Origin: Megamerina dolium
Lineage: Eukaryota > Arthropoda > Insecta > Diptera > Megamerinidae
Assembly: GCA_963854835.1 (NCBI GenBank)
Contig: OY978525.1
Location: forward strand, 52,063,429 to 52,127,428
Length of the DNA: 64,000 nt
Direction of reading: 5' to 3'
Part shown: in pieces, positions 29,114 through 37,745 of the stretch
Position numbering within the stretch: position 1 is the stretch's first letter
Layout: every line of letters begins with the position of its first letter
Translations under genes and position numbers: made by a program
The notes under the pieces: generated by a model
Told to the model about the DNA's origin: nothing
Database searches by the model: none
What the model saw: only the letters and a program-made list of their open reading frames with translations

Positions 29114-29573
29114 TGAACGTGTGAGAGTGTTTTGTTGCCGGTGGGCCTGACCCGTCGGTTCTTGTTCCAGAGGTATGCTCCTGATGTTGATGCTGCTACT
29201 CCTGTGGGTTGCACTTGGCGCACAAATAGAACACTTATGTTTTCCTTTTTTTTTCTTTTCTCAATGTTTTTACAACTTTTATTAAGTAAATTTTAAATTT
29301 AACTTTTATACACACTTTTCTTGAATATATAAACAATATAATATTTTAACTAGCACTGCACTGTGGTCTCACTAAGAGGGTAATTTTTAGATTGATCAAC
29401 TAGAACAATGTTAATAATGTTTAGCCCCAAAACAAAGAGAGGTAAAAAGAGAAACAGAATAATATTGAGCGGAATGGGAAGAGTTGGCAAGATCGGTGAT
29501 GCCAGATCGTTACTCAACCCATTCCCCCAATTTAGAACACAGTGCAGTACATAGATCTCTTTTGGCGTAGACA
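29114..29573 (-). repeat. 3' LTR of the Pao/BEL element (element sense)
   Basis: This 460-bp copy of the terminal repeat ends the element on the left. It directly follows the target duplication CAAGT (29109-29113) and is bordered on the inner side by the polypurine tract. The only difference found from the 5' LTR is one T fewer in a poly-T run (about 29246-29254). Homopolymer length is prone to sequencing error, so the two LTRs may be fully identical in reality. Confidence 0.96.
29278..29283 (-). terminator. Candidate polyadenylation signal AATAAA in the 3' LTR
   Basis: The hexamer AATAAA (element sense) lies in the 3' LTR, with a TATAAAAG just upstream at 29310-29303. It would serve to end the element transcript. 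It is the same position as 37450-37445 in the 5' LTR, where it would have to be ignored or lie upstream of the transcription start. Confidence 0.45.
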
Positions 29574-29586
29574 TTCCGCCCCCCTT
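29574..29586 (-). other. Polypurine tract
   Basis: Immediately upstream of the 3' LTR in element sense the sequence is AAGGGGGGCGGAA, purines with a single C. It adjoins the LTR start TGTCTACG with no gap, the position needed to prime plus-strand DNA synthesis. Confidence 0.88.
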
Positions 29587-30147
29587 GCAGTAACACTGCA
29601 ATGGAGACGCAAAGCCCACACCAAACAGAGAAAGAGAGAATACAGTAAATAATGAGAGAACTTTAAAAATTAATTCAAAATAAATTCATAACAGGAAGAA
29701 ATGTAACTTATAAATAGGGTTGAATAATGTACATATCGAGATAGGAGAATATAAAATAATTCGAAACAAATTCATAGTAAATTGAGAAAGGAAAAGTAAA
29801 AACTTAGAATAGTACAATTCAAATTTAAATGAATAATTAGAATATAACAAATGCAATATACTGCTGGAATCAGGAACTCCATTAAAAAGGGGGTGACAGC
29901 CCAGTCTGTTGATGGCAAGGGCGGCATCCAGGACGTGGACGAGCAGGACTCTCTCGGCCCGTCACTCTCTTCTTCGGAGGCATATTTTCTGGCGCAATAA
30001 TAATAAAAAAAAACAAAAAAAAGGGATTAGAATGCTATCAAAAGTCCGTTAAGTTGTACTACGGGTTAGTGACAGAGTATAATTTAAATTAATAATTGAA
30101 TAAGAGGAGAAGAGTACAAGAACTTAGAAGAATGTGGCTAGAAATGC
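29587..30147 (-). other. 3' noncoding region between integrase stop and polypurine tract
   Basis: About 560 bp follow the integrase stop. Most of it is A/T-rich with no long open frame, so an envelope gene is absent. One segment, about 29890-29990, is distinctly GC-rich and holds a 33-codon open frame (see separate entry). Confidence 0.7.
29882..29983 (-). CDS. Small open frame (33 codons) in the retrotransposon 3' region, doubtful
   Basis: ATG at 29983 to TAA at 29882. The predicted peptide starts MPPKKR, is rich in Arg and Pro, and has two Cys in CRPC. The preceding element-sense sequence is two long T runs, ATT triplets, GCGCCAG and then AAAATATG. This looks like a polypyrimidine tract and CAG splice acceptor just before the ATG. 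The segment is much richer in GC than its surroundings, as real coding sequence of this element is. It could be a spliced 3' exon, a remnant of a longer polyprotein tail, or an RNA signal. I do not recognise the peptide. Confidence 0.3.
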   Translation of the reverse strand: MPPKKRVTGRESPARPRPGCRPCHQQTGLSPPF

Positions 30148-31470
30148 TTAGGGAAGAGCTACAAGCTTAACAATAGGTCGAGTTAGCATGCCTCGTGAAG
30201 TTCTCACATCAGCCACTCGTACACGTGAATCGGGTCCCAAATACGTCTTATGGATTCTACCTAGCCTCCATTCATTGGGTGGGAGTTGTTCGCTGCGTAC
30301 GACAACAAGGTCACCTACGCATACATCTTTCTCTGGGGATTTCCATTTACTGCGTTTATGTAGTTCTTTAAGGTATTCCTCCTTCCACCGTAAGCAGAAG
30401 GATTGGTAAATTACCTTAAGACGTTGCCAACGGTTAATCGTACTAATTGATTGGCCATAGACGTCAACTTCAGCTGGTGATAATAATGGAGATCCAATCA
30501 AGAAGTGACCAGGCGTAAGGGGAGCTAAATCTGATGGGTTATCAGATATGGGACTTAAGGGTCTCGAGTTGAGACATGCCTCGATACGATAAAGTAAGGT
30601 GCTGAACTCTTCAAAGGTGTATTTTTGAGTTGCGGGGAGTTTCTTTAAATGAGCTTTAAAACTCTTTACACCTGCCTCCCAAAGGCCACCCATATGAGGT
30701 GCCCCAGCAGGGATGAAGCGCCATTCTAGCTTCTGATGGCTATGGGAAGATTCAACACTTTCGCGTAAATGGCGTAGGAATTTCTCATTTTCAGCTCGTA
30801 GAGCACGAGAAGCACCAACAAACGATGTTCCATTGTCAGAAAATATTAATGCTGGGCATCCACGACGGGAAAAGAAACGAGAGAATGCGGCAAGAAAGGT
30901 AGACGTTGTCAAATCGCTCGTTACCTCCAAATGTATAGCCTTCGTGGCAAAACATACAAACAGGCAAACATAGCCTTTGGTTATGCGGCATGCACGGCCG
31001 ATATATGTTTTAATGTCGAATGGACCAGCAAAATCGACACCCGTTGTAGAAAAGGGTCTCGAGAGGGATGTGCGTTCGGGTGGCAGAGCAGCCATTATCT
31101 GGGTGTAGTGCTTTTGTTTTTCAAGCACACATATTTTGCACTTATGCACGGTTGTCTTTACTAAGTTTTTTAGCTTGGGAATCCAGAACTCCATACGAAT
31201 TAAGCGTAGGAGCAACTGATTAGCGCTGTGCATTGAGACTAAATGAACAAACTCAAGTAGCAACTGGGATAATCGTCCACCATACGGGAGCAATATAGGA
31301 AATCTCTCACGATAAGAGAGAGAGCTGGGGAGTGAGCTAAGCGACCGTTTATGCGCATTATGCCACGCGAGTCTATAAACGGGTTGAGCGCGAGTATATC
31401 GCTCTTGCGTGGAATCGGGATCTTCTTTGATAAGTGAGCATATTCTTGGGGATAATGTCGCATTTGACAT
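30148..31470 (-). CDS. Integrase part of the Pao/BEL polyprotein, in a -1 frame relative to gag-pol
   Basis: The open frame of 440 codons overlaps the end of the upstream frame by 232 bp. Its first 50 or so codons are out-of-frame translation of the upstream coding region. Recognisable integrase sequence begins at about 31322, so the ATG at 31470 is probably not a natural start. An HX4H...CX2C zinc-binding segment lies at residues 76-114. The catalytic core has D146 (GVDFAGP), D212 (SDNGTSFVG) and E265 (GLWEAGVKSF), the last in the PAGAPHMGGLWEAG signature typical of Pao/BEL. Residues 345-438 match the C-terminal DUF5641-like domain (WQRLK, RWKEEYL, GDLVVV, WRLGRI). It ends with TAA. Integrase would insert the cDNA and generate the 5-bp target duplication. 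In most Pao/BEL elements it is continuous with reverse transcriptase, so this copy is either broken or misread at the frame change. Confidence 0.93.
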   Translation of the reverse strand: MSNATLSPRICSLIKEDPDSTQERYTRAQPVYRLAWHNAHKRSLSSLPSSLSYRERFPILLPYGGRLSQLLLEFVHLVSMHSANQLLLRLIRMEFWIPKLKNLVKTTVHKCKICVLEKQKHYTQIMAALPPERTSLSRPFSTTGVDFAGPFDIKTYIGRACRITKGYVCLFVCFATKAIHLEVTSDLTTSTFLAAFSRFFSRRGCPALIFSDNGTSFVGASRALRAENEKFLRHLRESVESSHSHQKLEWRFIPAGAPHMGGLWEAGVKSFKAHLKKLPATQKYTFEEFSTLLYRIEACLNSRPLSPISDNPSDLAPLTPGHFLIGSPLLSPAEVDVYGQSISTINRWQRLKVIYQSFCLRWKEEYLKELHKRSKWKSPEKDVCVGDLVVVRSEQLPPNEWRLGRIHKTYLGPDSRVRVADVRTSRGMLTRPIVKLVALP

Positions 31471-34400
31471 AATATTATTAATTTATTTCGTGTGAAAACG
31501 ATCTCTTCAGTCGAGATTCTGAGAGATGCAAAGCAATAATCAGCTCGCTTCGCTGCTTGAGTGTTATGGAAGAATCGAAAGATGTAAGAAATGACACGTA
31601 ATGCGCGAGAGAGAGAAGAAAAACGGTCTAAAATATCATTGGATTCTTCCGATCTTACGAAGTGGGATTTTATAACCTTCATTTCAGGCGTATTAATCAG
31701 CTCATCAGTAAAAGTTGTGTTGGGCCAATCAGGGCGTGACATTTTGAGCCAAGATGGCCCTTGCCACCATAATTCATTATTGGCAAGTTCTTTGGCAGTA
31801 GTACCACGAGTGGCCAGATCGGCGGGATTTTCGCTAGAAGAAACGTGAAACCAATTTGAGTTCCCAATCTTCTCAACGATAGATGAAACTCGATTCGCCA
31901 CAAATGTCGTCCAGTGACACGGCGGCTTCTTAAGCCAAGAGAGCACGATGGTCGAATCAGTCCAACAAAATAGAGTATATTTCGGGATTCGGAGTTGTGG
32001 AATTAAAACGTCTAGCATATTTGCTAGCAGATCTGCTCCACATAATTCCAAACGTGGTAGTGATAGGCTTTTAACTGGGGCAACACGGGTTTTTGCCGCT
32101 AACAAATGGGTACGAACTTCACCAGTCAAATTCTCTATACGTATATATACTGCTGCAGCATAAGCTTTTTCCGAAGCATCGCAGAAGCCATGAAATTGCA
32201 GATTTGAGTCGGGAGAGAAATCCACAAACCGGGGAATGCGGATGAATGCCAGATTCGGATAATCCGACAAAAATGTTTGCCATTTGTGCAGCGTTAGTGG
32301 CTTAATAGATTCGTCCCAATCAGTTTTATCTAGCCATAACTGTTGCATTAACATTTTTGCAACAATAATTTTGGGTGCCAACCATCCAGCTGGATCGAAT
32401 AGTTTGGCAATCATCGATAGAACCTCACGTTTAGTGAATGAGGCCTTTGTTGAGAGGGGGCCCGGAGAAAAGAAGAAGCAGTCGGAACCTGCATTCCATC
32501 TAAGCCCAAGGGTTTTTGCTGTACTAGCATCAGAAATATTCAGGAATTCAGAGTCTAAGAGATGCTCTGATGGGAGGTCGTCAATCACTCTTTGATGATT
32601 TGACGTCCATTTTCTTAACGAGAATCCTGCTGTGTCTAGTACCGAAGCCAACTGATTACGTGCGGCAATAGCTTCGTCCAGTGTATGAGCTCCAGCGAGT
32701 ACATCATCCACGTACATAGAATGTTTTAAAATGCCGGAAGCAATCGGGTTAGTTACTTCATTCTCTTCTGCTAGTTGCAAAAGAGTTCGGATGGCCAAGT
32801 AAGGCGCACAATTCACACCGAATGTTACTGTTTGCAACTCAAAGGTTTGTAGCTCTTCATTCGGCGATTTTCGGAAACAGATTCGTTGATATGGGGTGTG
32901 CTTTGGATGCACGAGAATTTGCCGATACATTTTCTCAATGTCAGCATTGAAAACAAAGCGATAGAGTCTCCATCTCAGAATTAAGACCATAAGATCGGAT
33001 TGCAAAATAGGCCCAGTATATAGCACGTCGTTGAGACTATTGCCACTGCATGTACGACTAGAGGCATTAAAAACTACACGAAGTTTCGTGGTAGTGCTAT
33101 CCGGTTTCACCACGGCATGGTGAGGGAGGTAATATGAAAAACTGGGCTCTAAATGAACATTTGGGATTGTTAGCTTCATATGATCTAATTCGAGGTATTC
33201 TAAGAGCACATGATCGTAATTATTCTTAAATTGGGGGTTCTTAAGCAATCGTGCTTCATTACGAAAGAACTGAGCTCTCGCCGAATTGCGAGATTCTCCT
33301 AATGGCAATTCTTCGGGGAATTGTCTCTTGAAAGGCAGAGATACGACATAACGGCCATCTTTATTTCGGAAAGTAGTCTTTTTGTAATTTTCCTCGCAAT
33401 ACAAATCATCAGCTGATCTACGAGTTGTTTTCGGGAGCTCCTCGATTTCCCAGAATCGTGAAATTTCTTTATCGAGGCTTATTTCATTATAAAACGATAA
33501 AACCGTTTTATGTCCTTGTGATGGTGTACAACGGCCCGTGATTATCCAGCCAAATACTGTGTTTTGGGCAATTAGTGTTCCCAGGATTCCTCTGCGAATG
33601 CCGTCTAGTAATATTGACGGATAAATGTCACCACCTAGCACCAGGTCCACTGGAGAACTTATGTGCAGGTTCTCATCCGCTAACCGTAAACCATTGAGTT
33701 CCGTACGTAATTGAGCCGACGTAGGGCAAGAAGGCAGCTTTCCAGTAAGCTTCTTTAGTACGAAAGCATCCACCTTCACTGTAAAGCTCGGGTCAATTGG
33801 GGATCCAATCACCAAAGAACACATCTTTGAGGAATGAGCAGTAACAACCTCATTTAGGCCAGTTACCTCCGTCCGGACGTTGCAAACAGGGAGGCGCAAC
33901 CTATTCCGCAGACGTTCAGACATAAAGGTCGCTTCCGATCCTGAGTCTATTAATGCACGAGCTGTAAAGGTAGTGTTGTGGTATCGGAGATGTACAAGTG
34001 CTGTTCCAAGTAGCACTGTAGAGTTTCTAGTTGGGAGGCTTGCAGTGTCGGAAGCCGTATCGTGTGTTTTGTTTGGTTTAACGGATTGCAGTTGAGACGT
34101 AAATGACTGGCGCGGTCGTTCCATTGGCGCCGCAGAAGAAGTTGTTGCTGGAGATTCATTGCGAGGCGACTGAGATGTATTTTCTTGGCGGTGCAATAAT
34201 GAATTATGCCTTTTTTTACACAACGAACATGTGAATAGGCTTTTACAGTGATGATAGTCATGGGAAATGGCGAAGCAGTTGGTGCACAATTTATGCTTTT
34301 TGACTACATTGTAGCGATCATCTACTGATAACTTCAAAAATTCCGAACAATGGCGAAGAGAGTGTGCCTTTTGGCACAATGGGCAAACACGATTGGCAAC

Positions 34401-35423
34401 GTTAGTTTGATATGTGTTCACTCTTCGTGAGTCCATTGGAGGAGTGTTGGGTCGCTTGGGAGGGTCAAATCGACTGGGTTGTCGAGTAGGTGGATGGCTG
34501 AATAGCCGAGAACCACCTCGGATATCTGAGACGGATTCGAGAGTTTGATACCGCTCAGATAGGAAAGCGTCAAAGTCACTCCACTTAGGAACCTCACGCT
34601 TATTCTTCAATGACTGCTCCCAGAGACACAATGTAATATCCGGGAGTTTAGTCGAACACAAATACACAAATATCGCGTCCCACTGATATGTGTCAACATC
34701 CAAGAGCTTTAAATTAGTAATGCAGTCATTTATGGTGCGCTGTAAGCGCTTCAGATTGGGACCGGTTTCATTATTCACCGACTGTAGGCCGAAAAGCGTC
34801 TTCAACTGTATATTAATGAGCAGTCTCTTATTCTCGTATCGCTCTTCGAGGTTGTACCAAGCAAGCGCGAAACCATCATTAGTCAGAGGAGTCGACTTAA
34901 TGATGCTGTGCGCTTCTCCACGGGTTTTTTGGAGTAAATGATACAGTTTCTCAACGGGTGATAACCGGGGGTTATTTCGGTATAAAGCAGTAAACATATC
35001 CCTGAAGCTCGGCCACGATACGTAATCTCCGTAAAAACATTCGGTGTCACATGGTGGCAATTGAATAGTGGGGGTAGGATATTCATTATGTACCCTTTCA
35101 ACGGGTGAACTTCGATTTGTGGGAGAGGCCACCACAACTGTTAGATCGTGTATATGGGCATTGATGTTGGAAAGGCATCGGAGGTAGGAGGTGTAAACCT
35201 CCCTATACGCTTTCTTTATTTGACCAATATCAATGCCTTTATCCGCCTCACCAGAGATAATGGAATTATAATGTTTTCTAAGTTCACTCCAAAGGGTTTC
35301 GAATTCATTTTTTTGTACTTCCAAGGCAAAAGTACTATGGGTGTCGGTACTAATTGTCTGGAAGTATGAATCGAAATCATTTATTTCCTCTACCGCGGCT
35401 TTAAAGCGATTAAGAGCTGACAT
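31239..35423 (-). CDS. gag-pol: Gag-protease-reverse transcriptase-RNase H polyprotein of a Pao/BEL retrotransposon
   Basis: The frame encodes 1,394 residues from the ATG at 35423. It is open upstream to 35453, but the codon there is TTG, so 35423 is preferred (A at -3). Residues about 115-300 resemble the DUF1759 gag domain of Pao/BEL. Zinc knuckles follow at about 347-359 (CX2CX3HX4C) and 380-393 (CX2CX4HX4C), with a third Cys/His cluster at about 399-410. The retropepsin-like protease has DSGS at 493-496. Reverse transcriptase spans about 765-920, with the first catalytic Asp in FNAD (828) and YVDD at 904-907. RNase H spans about 1075-1205, with acidic residues in CDAS (1082), LELCGA (1126), WTDS (1156) and ADLATR (1202). 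The last 20 or so residues, after the (AG)5 run at 31315-31324, are out-of-frame sequence before the TAG at 31239. The products would be cleaved by the element's own protease to make particle, enzyme and cDNA. Confidence 0.95.
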   Translation of the reverse strand: MSALNRFKAAVEEINDFDSYFQTISTDTHSTFALEVQKNEFETLWSELRKHYNSIISGEADKGIDIGQIKKAYREVYTSYLRCLSNINAHIHDLTVVVASPTNRSSPVERVHNEYPTPTIQLPPCDTECFYGDYVSWPSFRDMFTALYRNNPRLSPVEKLYHLLQKTRGEAHSIIKSTPLTNDGFALAWYNLEERYENKRLLINIQLKTLFGLQSVNNETGPNLKRLQRTINDCITNLKLLDVDTYQWDAIFVYLCSTKLPDITLCLWEQSLKNKREVPKWSDFDAFLSERYQTLESVSDIRGGSRLFSHPPTRQPSRFDPPKRPNTPPMDSRRVNTYQTNVANRVCPLCQKAHSLRHCSEFLKLSVDDRYNVVKKHKLCTNCFAISHDYHHCKSLFTCSLCKKRHNSLLHRQENTSQSPRNESPATTSSAAPMERPRQSFTSQLQSVKPNKTHDTASDTASLPTRNSTVLLGTALVHLRYHNTTFTARALIDSGSEATFMSERLRNRLRLPVCNVRTEVTGLNEVVTAHSSKMCSLVIGSPIDPSFTVKVDAFVLKKLTGKLPSCPTSAQLRTELNGLRLADENLHISSPVDLVLGGDIYPSILLDGIRRGILGTLIAQNTVFGWIITGRCTPSQGHKTVLSFYNEISLDKEISRFWEIEELPKTTRRSADDLYCEENYKKTTFRNKDGRYVVSLPFKRQFPEELPLGESRNSARAQFFRNEARLLKNPQFKNNYDHVLLEYLELDHMKLTIPNVHLEPSFSYYLPHHAVVKPDSTTTKLRVVFNASSRTCSGNSLNDVLYTGPILQSDLMVLILRWRLYRFVFNADIEKMYRQILVHPKHTPYQRICFRKSPNEELQTFELQTVTFGVNCAPYLAIRTLLQLAEENEVTNPIASGILKHSMYVDDVLAGAHTLDEAIAARNQLASVLDTAGFSLRKWTSNHQRVIDDLPSEHLLDSEFLNISDASTAKTLGLRWNAGSDCFFFSPGPLSTKASFTKREVLSMIAKLFDPAGWLAPKIIVAKMLMQQLWLDKTDWDESIKPLTLHKWQTFLSDYPNLAFIRIPRFVDFSPDSNLQFHGFCDASEKAYAAAVYIRIENLTGEVRTHLLAAKTRVAPVKSLSLPRLELCGADLLANMLDVLIPQLRIPKYTLFCWTDSTIVLSWLKKPPCHWTTFVANRVSSIVEKIGNSNWFHVSSSENPADLATRGTTAKELANNELWWQGPSWLKMSRPDWPNTTFTDELINTPEMKVIKSHFVRSEESNDILDRFSSLSRALRVISYIFRFFHNTQAAKRADYCFASLRISTEEIVFTRNKLIILCQMRHYPQEYAHLSKKIPIPRKSDILALNPFIDSRGIMRINGRLAHSPALSLIVRDFLYCSRMVDDYPSCYLSLFI
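31315..31324 (-). other. (AG)5 run where the pol reading frame changes by -1
   Basis: Upstream of this run (higher coordinates) the RNase H-side frame carries conserved sequence; downstream the integrase-side frame does. The change falls inside the dinucleotide run CTCTCTCTCT in element sense. One extra CT unit gives exactly the observed offset. No canonical X-XXY-YYZ slippery heptamer is seen there. Confidence 0.85.
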
Positions 35424-37255
35424 GTTAAAGGTACACGCAGAAGAAACTAGCAATAAATGTAAATCAAGTAAATCGGGTTGCCAGGAAATGTCTTGGATTT
35501 AATCTTTCGAAGTAGCAGTAGCGGTAGATGCAAATATATAGCAGTATTAGCGGATAAATATTCGATTTGAATTTGTATATAGCTTCTTGGGGTATCTGTG
35601 TGAGCGTATTTAAGGCACCGTAATCCAAGCTCAATGTATACTGATTCGTATTTTAAGAACTCGTTGAATGGGGTATTGATTGAGATCGATTGAAATTTAA
35701 TTGCCCAAATGGTTCGAAATATGACTATACACAGTATATACAGTATGTATATATATATATATGTGCTGCGGTTTTCTGATAATTCGGTATCAAATTCGTT
35801 AACGAAAGAGAATCTTCAATAACAGGGAATTATCGAAAATTATTGGGTAGAATATTCACTTCGATTGTTGAAATTCAATAAAAATATCGTGTGTATTTAT
35901 TCGAGTATTAAACCCTCAATGCTTCCGAGCCGCAATTTTTCTCACGGGGAGTTGATCTAATAGAAAATGCAGTACAATACGTTTGTTGTTGCCTACTTAT
36001 ATTGTATATTAATAATAGCAGACCAAATCAGTGCTATTGTTATGTACTTAAATCAAATAGATTTAAATATGGGTTGTTGTTGTTGTATACGTGTGAAAAC
36101 CAATTTAATGTATGTATCATAAAGTGAGATCAATTTTAATGAGTTAGAGTGTGGTTGTTGTTGCTTAACAATTATACGTGTCTACTTATTATCGACAAGT
36201 AATATAGGCCGAGTAATCTTGTTGTTGCCTCTATATGCAAAACAACAGCCGATAGAGAAAATGTAAATACGAGGGAACGACTTGCTTTGTTTTTTTTTTT
36301 GTTTTGTTTTGTTATCGTTGAGTAGGAATAGCAGGCAAATTGAAATTGCATATATTTAAATACACGTGTTGTTTTGTTTGTTTTGTTCTTGAAGGAACAA
36401 AATATATATTGGGAGATGATCGTGTAATACGAAAGTATTTTTTTTTGTATTCAAATATTTTGTGATTTAGGCAAAGAGCAACAACTTGTGTATATTTGAG
36501 CCGATTATATTTTAAAGGGAATGCACGATGACGTCAACGAGATGATTGTCGCATAGAATATTATAAGATAGATTTATTGGGAGCACAGATTTGTTAAGTA
36601 GGAGAATACGAAACATAAGTGACTAACAACGGAGTTATAGTTAGTTGTTGGATTCGCCAACCTTTAGCAAATGTTATTTGCAATTAGCTTCTTTATTTAC
36701 TTATATACATACACACTACAATATATGCACTGGGATGTACGTTTGTTTGGGTTTTATTTATTTATTCTTTTAAATGGGTGCCTAATAATTTTGGCGGTAG
36801 TATTTACATACAAGCGGAATGTATATATGTAAATACAAATATGTTTGGGAGGAATTTTTCCTTGTGTGTTACACGCATATAAGAATGTAGGTATGTATAT
36901 AAATAATTATGGGATTTCAGAATGTCTTAGAAATAGGAACGGAATTCCCAAATGAAGCAACTATGACGTCAGCGAAAGACTTATAGCCAGAGAAATCATA
37001 AAAAAAAGGCTGTATATTATTCCAACAAATGCACTTATGTATTTATATAGAAAAGTGTGTGTATGTATTTGAATAATATGTCTTGCGGGATATATGTAGG
37101 CAAATATAGAATAATAAACACAATATCATATGTTTAAATTATTACGGGTTGTTTTTTTTTTATATATTTTATTTTATTTAAAAACACACATGTACATATG
37201 GAAATCAATATGACATACCTTGGGTGGCAAGATTTTCTTACCGACGTTGCGAGCC
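35424..37255 (-). other. Long untranslated leader of the retrotransposon (1.8 kb)
   Basis: Between the primer binding site and the first gag ATG there are about 1.83 kb without a convincing coding frame. In element sense it is rich in CAA and CAAAA runs, seen on the plus strand as TTG runs at about 35981, 36071, 36151, 36220, 36291-36312 and 36366-36389. An (AT)n tract lies at about 35748-35762. Several upstream ATG triplets occur, so simple scanning from the cap to gag looks difficult. The packaging signal of the element would be expected here, but I cannot locate it. I see no host gene in this stretch. Confidence 0.7.
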
Positions 37256-37274
37256 AATCCGGCTCGAAGGACCA
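37256..37274 (-). other. Primer binding site, tRNA-Tyr type
   Basis: In element sense, five T residues after the 5' LTR, the sequence reads TGGTCCTTCGAGCCGGATT. Its complement, as written on the plus strand (AATCCGGCTCGAAGGACCA), is the 3' end of an animal tRNA-Tyr including the added CCA: the acceptor strand TCGAAGGA is the partner of the tRNA-Tyr 5' end CCTTCGA. The match covers all 19 nt by my recollection of animal tRNA-Tyr sequences. It would prime minus-strand DNA synthesis. Confidence 0.85.
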
Positions 37275-37279
37275 AAAAA

Positions 37280-37740
37280 TGAACGTGTGAGAGTGTTTTG
37301 TTGCCGGTGGGCCTGACCCGTCGGTTCTTGTTCCAGAGGTATGCTCCTGATGTTGATGCTGCTACTCCTGTGGGTTGCACTTGGCGCACAAATAGAACAC
37401 TTATGTTTTCCTTTTTTTTTTCTTTTCTCAATGTTTTTACAACTTTTATTAAGTAAATTTTAAATTTAACTTTTATACACACTTTTCTTGAATATATAAA
37501 CAATATAATATTTTAACTAGCACTGCACTGTGGTCTCACTAAGAGGGTAATTTTTAGATTGATCAACTAGAACAATGTTAATAATGTTTAGCCCCAAAAC
37601 AAAGAGAGGTAAAAAGAGAAACAGAATAATATTGAGCGGAATGGGAAGAGTTGGCAAGATCGGTGATGCCAGATCGTTACTCAACCCATTCCCCCAATTT
37701 AGAACACAGTGCAGTACATAGATCTCTTTTGGCGTAGACA
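37280..37740 (-). repeat. 5' LTR of the Pao/BEL element (element sense)
   Basis: This 461-bp direct repeat matches 29114-29573 at every position I compared, except for 10 versus 9 T residues in one homopolymer (around 37412). In element sense it begins TGTCTACG and ends CACGTTCA, giving the usual TG...CA termini. It contains a TATAAAAG sequence (37477-37470) and an AATAAA (37450-37445) shortly downstream, so it carries plausible U3 promoter and R-region polyadenylation signals. It abuts the CAAGT duplication at 37741 and lies 5 nt from the primer binding site. Confidence 0.96.
37470..37477 (-). promoter_or_regulatory. Candidate TATA box in the 5' LTR
   Basis: In element sense the sequence reads GTGTATAAAAGTTAAA, a good TATA match about 265 bp into the LTR. 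An AATAAA follows about 20 nt downstream at 37450-37445. Transcription would then start near or just after the AATAAA, which fits a U3/R border in this part of the LTR. No start site can be fixed from sequence alone. Confidence 0.5.
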
Positions 37741-37745
37741 CAAGT
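37741..37745. repeat. Target site duplication, right copy (CAAGT)
   Basis: These five bases immediately follow the end of the right LTR and match 29109-29113 exactly. The satellite then continues with AAATTCAAAACACATT, as expected for this monomer subfamily. Confidence 0.95.

Larger units (their letters stand above)
29114..37740 (-). mobile_element. Pao/BEL-class LTR retrotransposon, near-complete, no env
   Basis: An 8,627-bp element lies inside the satellite on the minus strand. It has two LTRs of 460 and 461 bp with TG...CA ends, a tRNA-Tyr-type primer binding site, a polypurine tract and a 5-bp CAAGT target duplication. The protein order is gag - protease - reverse transcriptase - RNase H - integrase. 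This order, the YVDD reverse transcriptase motif, the large gag domain of DUF1759 type, the DUF1758-type DSGS protease and the integrase signature APHMGGLWEAGVKSF all point to Pao/BEL rather than Ty3/Gypsy or Ty1/Copia. No envelope frame follows integrase. The only visible lesion is a -1 frame offset between RNase H and integrase at a dinucleotide run. Nearly identical LTRs suggest a recent insertion. Confidence 0.96.

Noticed and set aside
29350..29619. An 89-codon minus-strand frame at the LTR, also present in the other LTR, suggestive of a small membrane protein
   Set aside because: It lies mostly within the LTR and would run across U3 signals. Its repeat in the other LTR reflects LTR identity only. 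No similarity to a known envelope protein is apparent.
29574..30147. Envelope gene
   Set aside because: Only about 570 bp separate the integrase stop from the LTR, and no frame with a signal peptide or membrane segment is present.
30188..30409. Plus-strand frames inside the retrotransposon (for example 30188-30409, 32284-32595, 34690-34941)
   Set aside because: They are antisense shadows of the integrase and gag-pol coding sequence and lack recognisable domains.
35424..35453. Start of gag at 35453, ten codons upstream of the chosen ATG
   Set aside because: The codon at 35453 is TTG. The first ATG of the frame is at 35423, with an A at -3.
37256..37274. Part of a host tRNA-Tyr gene
   Set aside because: Only the 3' 19 nt match, they include the non-genomic CCA, and they sit 5 nt from the LTR. 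This is the primer binding site, not a gene.
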